From Pseudomonadota bacterium (lineage in GTDB: Bacteria; Myxococcota; Polyangia; Polyangiales; Polyangiaceae): DNA of 9,703 bases. A model generated the notes under the pieces. It saw nothing but the letters and a program-made list of their open reading frames with translations. It was not told the DNA's origin and did no database searches. A program made the translations under genes and the position numbers. The stretch lies in contig JAEZYO010000324.1 in NCBI GenBank assembly GCA_023419055.1, forward strand, positions 1-9,703. The letters run 5' to 3'. Below are positions 5,350 to 9,703 of the stretch, one piece after another; position 1 is the stretch's first letter, and each line of letters begins with the position of its first letter.

Positions 5350-7044
5350 ATGGCTCATTCACCCAAGAACGTCCCGCCGCTTGGCCACGGCACGGTCGTC
5401 AACGACCGCTACGAGATTCGGCAGAGCCTAGGAAAAGGCGGAATGGGCGAGGTGTTCCTCGCCTACGACCGGAGCACGCAGCAACCCGTGGCACTGAAGA
5501 TCGTGCGCGAAGAGTCGCGCATGCCCGGGGATGACGAGGCGCTCCGGCAGGAGCTCTTGCTCGCGCGCTCGGTCAGCCACCCGAACGTATGTCGAGTCCA
5601 TGACCTGGCACCGAGCCCCTGGGGGCCGATCCTGGTCATGGAGCACATCGCCGGGCAAACGCTCCATACGCACATCCGCCGGCGCAAGGCGCAGGGCGGC
5701 TACACGGCGGACGAGTTCCGCAAGATCTCGAGCGAAGCCGCCGCCGGCCTCGCCGCCATCCACGCGCAGGGGCTGGTCCACGGTGACCTCAAGCCGGGCA
5801 ACGTGATGGTGACGAACGAGCGCGCCATCATCCTCGACTTCGGCTTCGCTCAGGAGCGCGCACGCTTGAGCGCACGCCGCCCCGGCGCGCCACCCGACGG
5901 CGGCACCCCCAACTACATGGCGCCCGAGCGGTTGCGCTCCGGCGGCGCGAGCCCGGACGACGACATGTACGCGCTCGGGCTGACGCTCTGGGAGATGTGG
6001 ACCTGCCGGGTGCCCGAACCGGGTTACCGCCCGCGCAGCAAGGGCATGCGCTCGCAGATCATGTTCGACGTGCCGTCCTCGCTGAGCGTCGACGAGATCA
6101 AGCAGATCTACCGCTGCTTGAGCGAGGACCCGGCGCTTCGACCCCAAGCGCGTCACTTGCGCTTCTTCAACCCGAGCTCGCTCACGACGAGCCAGGTGCA
6201 GATCCCTCACGAGCGCATCGCGCCCGGCGCACCTCCCGGCCGCGGCGCCGCCGAGACGTTCGTTCCCGGAGCGCAGGCGCTGCTCGTGACGTACTGCACC
6301 AACGCGCCGGAGTCCGCGGGCATCATGTTCGCGCTCGACAAGCCGGTGATGACCATCGGCCGCCGTCAGGGTCAGGACATCGTGATGCCCGAGCCCACGG
6401 TGTCGGGCGCTCACGCCGTCGTACGCTGGCAGTCGGGGCGCTGGACGATCGAGGACATCGGCAGCACCAACGGCACCTACGCCGACCACAGCTACGAGCG
6501 AAAGAGCAGCGTCGCCTTGCTCCACGGCGGCGAGGTCCAGCTCGGCGAGTCGCGCGTCAAGCTCGTGAGCTTCAGCGACGGTTCGCCGCCGCACCAGCGC
6601 GCCCGCGCGTACCTCGCTCGGCGTGATGGGCTCACCGGGCTCCTCACTCGCGACCAGCTGGTCCGGACGTTGGAAGACGAGCGCGCCTTCGCCGAGTGGG
6701 CGAGCGGTCCGCTCTCGGTCGCGCGCTACCAGGTTCGCGGTCCGCACCGGCACGTGAGCGACAGGCCAACCATCCTCGAGATGCTCGCGCTCAGGCGCGC
6801 CGCGCAGCGCGTGGTCGAGCTCACCGAGATGCTCCTCCTCGCGCTCGTTCCGGTCACTGGCGGGCGCACCGGTCCGCTCAAGTTCGCCATCGCCATGACT
6901 GGTCCCAGCCTGGACGAGGCGCGAAACGTGGTCGAGCAAGTCGTCTCTCAGGTTCAGGGCCTGATGCCGGAGTCGCTCGATCTGGCCGCTACCATCGTGC
7001 GCGCCGAACCGGGACAGCCGGTGCAGGCGTTGCTCGACGATTGA
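5350..7044 (+). CDS. Soluble Ser/Thr protein kinase with FHA and degenerate GGDEF-like domains
   Basis: The product has 564 residues. The kinase domain (about 21-275) has the Gly loop GKGGMGEVF (28-36), the ATP lysine K50, the catalytic segment HGDLKPGN (144-151, Asp146), the DFG motif (163-165) and APE (191-193), so it should be active. The catalytic loop reads HGD in place of the usual HRD, making it a non-RD kinase. Residues 310-410 are an FHA phosphothreonine-binding domain with TIGRRQGQDI (335-344), SGAH (352-355) and GSTNGTY (371-377). Residues 424-564 begin RRDGLTGLLTRDQL, typical of the entry to GGDEF domains, and end like one, but the GGDEF active-site loop is gone. It is therefore probably a binding or dimerisation domain without cyclase activity. 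There is no membrane segment. The start is ATG 5350 with AGGGGG 6 nt before it; a TTG at 5317 lacks such support. It probably signals with the membrane protein encoded 17 nt downstream. Confidence 0.93.
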   Translation: MAHSPKNVPPLGHGTVVNDRYEIRQSLGKGGMGEVFLAYDRSTQQPVALKIVREESRMPGDDEALRQELLLARSVSHPNVCRVHDLAPSPWGPILVMEHIAGQTLHTHIRRRKAQGGYTADEFRKISSEAAAGLAAIHAQGLVHGDLKPGNVMVTNERAIILDFGFAQERARLSARRPGAPPDGGTPNYMAPERLRSGGASPDDDMYALGLTLWEMWTCRVPEPGYRPRSKGMRSQIMFDVPSSLSVDEIKQIYRCLSEDPALRPQARHLRFFNPSSLTTSQVQIPHERIAPGAPPGRGAAETFVPGAQALLVTYCTNAPESAGIMFALDKPVMTIGRRQGQDIVMPEPTVSGAHAVVRWQSGRWTIEDIGSTNGTYADHSYERKSSVALLHGGEVQLGESRVKLVSFSDGSPPHQRARAYLARRDGLTGLLTRDQLVRTLEDERAFAEWASGPLSVARYQVRGPHRHVSDRPTILEMLALRRAAQRVVELTEMLLLALVPVTGGRTGPLKFAIAMTGPSLDEARNVVEQVVSQVQGLMPESLDLAATIVRAEPGQPVQALLDD

Positions 7045-7061
7045 GGTCGGGCGCGCCGGGT

Positions 7062-7739
7062 ATGGCGGGTTCGCCGCGTTCATCGGCTCCTTCCTCGTCG
7101 GGCGAGCCCAGCCTTCGACGGCTGGGCGTCGGTTCGCGCGGCGGGGGTGATCGACCGCTCCGCGCGCAGCTCGTGGTCGCGTTCGTGCTGCTGCTCGTTC
7201 TAGCGGCCGTTCCGCTCTACCTCGTGCGCCGGCCATCGGGCGCCGCTTCCGCCGAGGAGGCTGACGCCGGTCCGAATGCTTCGGCCGCTGCTTCGGCGGC
7301 GCCGCCCGCGAGCGCGCTCGTCCCCAAACCGCCCGAGCGCATCAAGCTCGGCCCCGTGACGCGCGTGCGCTGCGGCGCGACGCCGAACGCCGGCAACGCG
7401 GGGGGCTTGTGCGACGCCCTGCCCGCCTTCGAGCAGGCGCTCTTGAACGCGGTTCAGTCGAGCGTGGACTGCGCTCCGAAGGCGCAGGCCGAAGGCAGCA
7501 TCAACTACGTGCTGAACATCGACTTCACGCAGAAGAAGCTGCACGTCTTCCCGGGCGCGAGCGGATCGTGGCGGGGACCCCAAGCCCGACGCGCCGCGCA
7601 GTGCGTGAAGCGAGCGCTCGCGGCGCCGGACTGGACGTCGATTTCTCACCAGCACCGGCACTACGCCATCGCGGTGCTCGCGACCTACCGCCCGCCGAAC
7701 GTGCTGCGCGATCCGACGGCGCCGCCGGTGTTCGAGTAG
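7062..7739 (+). CDS. Single-pass membrane protein with an AgmX/TonB-like periplasmic domain
   Basis: The 225-aa protein has a Ser/Gly/Arg-rich cytoplasmic tail (1-34), one transmembrane helix (about 35-54, AQLVVAFVLLLVLAAVPLYL) with arginines on both sides, and an Ala-rich linker (58-86). A periplasmic domain of about 125 residues carries four cysteines (C104, C117, C137, C181). The layout of that domain is a helix with Cys137, then INYVLNIDF and KKLHVFPG, then AAQCVKRAL with Cys181, then a final strand near YAIAVLATY. It follows the plan of AgmX/TonB-type C-terminal domains of myxobacterial envelope proteins, though similarity is by pattern only. ATG 7062 is 17 nt after the kinase stop. A TTG at 7041 overlapping that stop is also in frame. 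The Ser-rich tail facing the cytoplasm is a reasonable kinase target (inference). Confidence 0.83.
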   Translation: MAGSPRSSAPSSSGEPSLRRLGVGSRGGGDRPLRAQLVVAFVLLLVLAAVPLYLVRRPSGAASAEEADAGPNASAAASAAPPASALVPKPPERIKLGPVTRVRCGATPNAGNAGGLCDALPAFEQALLNAVQSSVDCAPKAQAEGSINYVLNIDFTQKKLHVFPGASGSWRGPQARRAAQCVKRALAAPDWTSISHQHRHYAIAVLATYRPPNVLRDPTAPPVFE

Positions 7740-7742
7740 TCG

Positions 7743-8513
7743 GTGGAGCTACGGCTCGAGCCCATCGGCGTCGTGCATTCGCCGTTTCGGGAACGGCGCG
7801 AGGCGCCGAGGCAGCCCGCCGCGGCTCGCGAGGTGCGGGGCACGATCGAGCTCTTTCCAGGGAGAGGCTTCGAGTACGCGCTCGAGGATCTCGAGAGCTT
7901 CAGCCACCTGTGGGTGCTCTTCTGGTTTCACCTGAACGAGGGCTGGCGGCCCAAAGTGCTCCCGCCGCGCAGCAAGACGCGCCGGGGCGTGTTCGCGACG
8001 CGGGCCCCTTACCGGCCGAACCCCATCGGCCTCAGCGTGGTGAAGCTCGAAGCCGTGGAGGGGCTGAGGCTCGAGGTTTCGGGCATCGACATCCTGGACC
8101 AGAGCCCGGTCCTCGATCTGAAGCCGTACGTCGCCTACACGGACTCGCTCTCCGACACGACGAGCGGTTGGCTCGAGGAGCGCGACCCCATCGAGCCGTA
8201 CCGAGTCGAGTTCGACGATCTTGCCTCGGAAGAGCTTCGCTTCCTCGAGGAGGGCTTCGGCGTGGCGCTCAGCGAGGCGATCGTGAAGGTGCTCGCGCTC
8301 GGGCCGGAGCAGCACCCGTATCGCCGCATCAGACGCGAGGGTGATCATCTCGTTCTGGCCGTGAAAGATTGGCGAGCTCGCTTCCGGGTCGAGGGACGGC
8401 GCATCCTCGTGCTCGGCCTCGCGAGCGGGTACCGGCCGAAGCAGCTCGCGCTCGACGCGAGCCCGGAGCTCGAGCCGCACCGCGCCTTCGCCGAGCGTTT
8501 TCGAGGATTGTAG
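7743..8513 (+). CDS. trmO: tRNA (N6-threonylcarbamoyl-A37) N6-methyltransferase TrmO
   Basis: TrmO (formerly YaeB/TsaA) uses S-adenosylmethionine to methylate the t6A base next to the anticodon of certain tRNAs, which tunes decoding in the cytoplasm. The 256-aa protein shows the opening strand PIGVVHSPF (7-15), FSHLWVLFWFH (53-63), and the SAM-binding signature RGVFATRAPYRPNPIGLS (81-98). It also has GIDILDQSPVLDLKPY (114-129). The C-terminal domain that normally carries a DPRP-x-Y stretch reads EQHPYRRI here (189-196), a departure from the usual form. The length is close to that of E. coli TrmO (about 235 aa). It starts with GTG 7743 only 3 nt after the membrane-protein stop; no other start precedes the core motifs. 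Tight packing implies co-transcription with the kinase genes. A modest GC hairpin plus TTT (8520-8537) follows the stop. Confidence 0.93.
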   Translation: MELRLEPIGVVHSPFRERREAPRQPAAAREVRGTIELFPGRGFEYALEDLESFSHLWVLFWFHLNEGWRPKVLPPRSKTRRGVFATRAPYRPNPIGLSVVKLEAVEGLRLEVSGIDILDQSPVLDLKPYVAYTDSLSDTTSGWLEERDPIEPYRVEFDDLASEELRFLEEGFGVALSEAIVKVLALGPEQHPYRRIRREGDHLVLAVKDWRARFRVEGRRILVLGLASGYRPKQLALDASPELEPHRAFAERFRGL

Positions 8514-8569
8514 CGCGGGGCCCTTGCGAGGGGCTTTCGGCGGCCGCACTTCTGCAAAAAGGAGGCGCC
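8514..8569 (+). promoter_or_regulatory. Intergenic stretch with a strong ribosome binding site for the SDR
   Basis: AAGGAGG (8559-8565) stands 4 nt before ATG 8570 and fixes the SDR start. An in-frame extension back to 8369 would run through the end of trmO and is rejected. CCCT-TGCG-AGGG (8521-8532) is a short hairpin followed by GGCTTT. It could weaken transcription between trmO and the SDR but is a poor terminator. Confidence 0.6.
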
Positions 8570-9259
8570 ATGCAATCCGTCCTGGTCACCGGGGCGAGCC
8601 GCGGGTTGGGGCTCGAGTTCGCACATCAGTACGCGGCTGACGGGCACCGCGTGTACGCCTGCGCGCGTCACCCCGAGCAGGCAAAGGAGCTTCGGGCGCT
8701 CCGCGCGCGCTACCCGACCGTATCCGTGCACACCATGCTGGTGGGGGACCGAAAGAGCGTCCAGGACCTCGCGCGGGAGCTTTCCGACCAATCGATCGAC
8801 ATCCTGATCAACAATGCGGGCGTGACTGGGCCGGAAGCGCAGGACTTCGGTGAGACGGACGACGCCGCCTGGCTCGACGTCATGAAGGTGAACGCGCTCG
8901 GCGCGCTCCAGGTGTGCGAGGCGTTCGTGGCGCACGTGGAGCGCGGGAGCCGCAAGCTGATGGCGGCGATCACGAGCGGCATGGGCAGCATCGCGGACGC
9001 GAGCGGCGGCTCCTACGCGTACCGTTGCTCCAAGGCGGCTCTCAACATGATCTTGCGCTGCATGGCGTCCGACCTCCGCTCTTCGGGCGTCATCGCTCTC
9101 AGCGTGAACCCGGGTTGGGTGCGCACCGAGATGGGCGGGGAAGGCGCGCGCCTCTCGACGGGACAGAGCGTGAGCTCCTTGCGGCGCATCTTCGATCGGG
9201 TTCGCCTCGAAGACAGCGGCAAGTTTCTGAACTGGAACGGCCGGGAGTTCCTGTTTTGA
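8570..9259 (+). CDS. C-factor (CsgA)-like short-chain dehydrogenase/reductase
   Basis: The 229-aa protein is a classical SDR: TGASRGLG with the GxxxGxG nucleotide-binding pattern (G8, G12, G14), NNAG (81-84), N108, catalytic S136, Y151 and K155 in YxxxK, and NPGWVRTEMGG (180-190). It lacks an obvious acidic residue for NAD preference after the second strand; ACARH (30-34) could favour NADP (inference). The second half (YAYRCSKAALNM, PGWV-TEMGG, DSGKFLNWNG near the end) closely matches what I recall of Myxococcus xanthus CsgA/C-factor and its relatives of the sniffer group. CsgA is a developmental signalling protein for which phospholipase activity has also been reported. Many paralogues of this group are ordinary carbonyl reductases, so a signalling role is not shown here. 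The stop overlaps the start of the next gene (TTGA). Confidence 0.92.
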   Translation: MQSVLVTGASRGLGLEFAHQYAADGHRVYACARHPEQAKELRALRARYPTVSVHTMLVGDRKSVQDLARELSDQSIDILINNAGVTGPEAQDFGETDDAAWLDVMKVNALGALQVCEAFVAHVERGSRKLMAAITSGMGSIADASGGSYAYRCSKAALNMILRCMASDLRSSGVIALSVNPGWVRTEMGGEGARLSTGQSVSSLRRIFDRVRLEDSGKFLNWNGREFLF

Positions 9260-9573
9260 AGGACGCGCGCGGCGGCGAGCCGAAGGCGCGTCTGGAGACG
9301 GCGCGCCAGGCGCTCCGGCACGCCCTCTCGGCAGAGCCGCGGACGGCGCGCGAGCTCTCGGGCATGACGAGCTTCAGCGAGAAGGACGTTGTCGCTCATC
9401 TCGAGCACCTGGAGCGCTCCCTGGAGGCTGAAGGAACGCCTCTTTCCATTTTGCCGGCGCGCTGCTTCCGTTGCGGGTTCGAGTTTCGTGCGCGCGAGCG
9501 CTTTCGTCGCCCCGGGAGGTGCCCGGAGTGCAAGAGCGAGCGCGTCCAACCTCCGCGGTTTTTTCTACGCTAG
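9256..9573 (+). CDS. Small predicted transcriptional regulator: HTH plus zinc ribbon (COG3357 type)
   Basis: The 105-aa product has an N-terminal winged-helix-like region (about 10-58) containing RTARELSGMTSFSEKDVVAH and then EHLERSLEAEG. A rubredoxin-like zinc ribbon follows with C70-x2-C73 and C89-x2-C92, in PARCFRCGFEF and PGRCPECKSE. This order and the surrounding residues match the COG3357 group of predicted regulators, common in archaea and scattered in bacteria. No member is well characterised to my knowledge. The start is inferred as TTG 9256: it overlaps the SDR stop by four bases (TTGA) and has GGGAG (9243-9247) 8 nt upstream. The only ATG, at 9364, would cut off half of the HTH. 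The protein is cytoplasmic and probably translationally coupled to the SDR, so control of this operon or of SDR-linked metabolism is plausible. Confidence 0.85.
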   Translation: MKDARGGEPKARLETARQALRHALSAEPRTARELSGMTSFSEKDVVAHLEHLERSLEAEGTPLSILPARCFRCGFEFRARERFRRPGRCPECKSERVQPPRFFLR

Positions 9574-9661
9574 GCTTCGCGTGGGGGGCGCGCGTTCGGC
9601 GCCACAATCTCGTCCGGATCGCTTACAATCAGGAACCGGTCCCATACCGGCTCGTGAGGTG
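9574..9661 (+). promoter_or_regulatory. Promoter region of the right-edge gene
   Basis: TACAAT (9624-9629) is one base from the TATAAT -10 consensus. The hexamer 17 bp upstream (GCCACA, 9601-9606) matches TTGACA at only 3 of 6 positions. A GC stem GGCGC/GCGCC (9587-9591 with 9599-9603) lies just before it and may mark the end of the kinase operon, without a T-tract. In the leader, CCGGT-cccat-ACCGG (9636-9650) is a small hairpin or operator-like palindrome. GAGG (9656-9659) is the Shine-Dalgarno for ATG 9665. Confidence 0.4.
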
Positions 9662-9664
9662 ATG

Positions 9665-9703
9665 ATGTCCTTTCGCTTGCTTTCTTCGACGATGACCCTG
9701 GGC
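9665..9703 (+). CDS. Start of a probable exported protein (partial, runs off the right edge)
   Basis: Thirteen codons are visible from ATG 9665: MSFRLLSSTMTLG. An Arg is followed by a mildly hydrophobic run that looks like the beginning of a signal peptide, too short to be sure. A second ATG lies directly upstream at 9662; GAGG at 9656-9659 is 5 nt from 9665 but only 2 nt from 9662, so 9665 is preferred. The putative promoter in the 91 bp before it suggests independent transcription from the kinase operon. No function can be assigned. Confidence 0.5.
   Translation, partial: MSFRLLSSTMTLG

Noticed and set aside
5428..7236. A 602-codon open frame on the minus strand opposite the kinase
   Set aside because: The plus strand here encodes clear kinase and FHA motifs. 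The antisense product is Arg/Ala-rich and motif-free, and it also covers the operon junction.
8369..8569. Longer start (8369) for the SDR
   Set aside because: It would run through the 3' end of trmO in another frame. SDRs begin at the TGASRGLG strand, and AAGGAGG precedes ATG 8570.

Overview
The window is high-GC DNA that looks like a myxobacterium (phylum Myxococcota, probably the order Polyangiales). The evidence is its gene content: a Ser/Thr protein kinase carrying an FHA domain, a C-factor (CsgA)-like short-chain dehydrogenase, a very cysteine-rich lipoprotein with a long low-complexity body, several other exported proteins, and strong G/C preference at third codon positions. I see no tRNA, rRNA, CRISPR array, insertion sequence, integrase or prophage gene.

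Layout. (1) Minus strand, 1-2333: the first codons of an exported protein run off the left edge (57 to 1). Upstream of it is a 254-bp gap with a putative terminator and a direct repeat, then a 673-aa cysteine-rich lipoprotein (312-2333). (2) Plus strand, 2503-3863: a low-molecular-weight protein-tyrosine-phosphatase homologue overlaps a fructosamine-3-kinase family protein by one base. This pairing is known from distant bacteria and is linked to repair of glycated proteins. (3) Plus strand, 3916-4590: a hypothetical protein with a PPC/DUF296-like N-terminus, an acidic linker and a compact C-terminal module. It converges on (4) a small minus-strand lipoprotein (4613-5026). (5) A 323-bp divergent intergenic region contains a strong GC-rich hairpin. 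(6) Plus strand, 5350-9573: a likely operon of five genes: a soluble Ser/Thr kinase with an FHA domain and a degenerate GGDEF domain; a single-pass membrane protein whose periplasmic domain resembles AgmX/TonB C-termini; the tRNA methyltransferase TrmO; a C-factor-like SDR; and a small HTH plus zinc-ribbon regulator whose TTG start overlaps the SDR stop. (7) At the right edge a new exported-protein gene begins at 9665 behind a plausible promoter.

How the genes may work together. The kinase and membrane protein are close enough (17 nt) to form a signalling pair. The phosphatase and ketosamine kinase form a credible protein-deglycation pair. The SDR and the HTH/zinc-ribbon protein are translationally coupled. 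I found no clearly new defence or mobile system. The least ordinary items are the kinase-FHA-degenerate-GGDEF architecture with its membrane partner, the two-part hypothetical protein at 3916-4590, and the CxGx-repeat lipoprotein.
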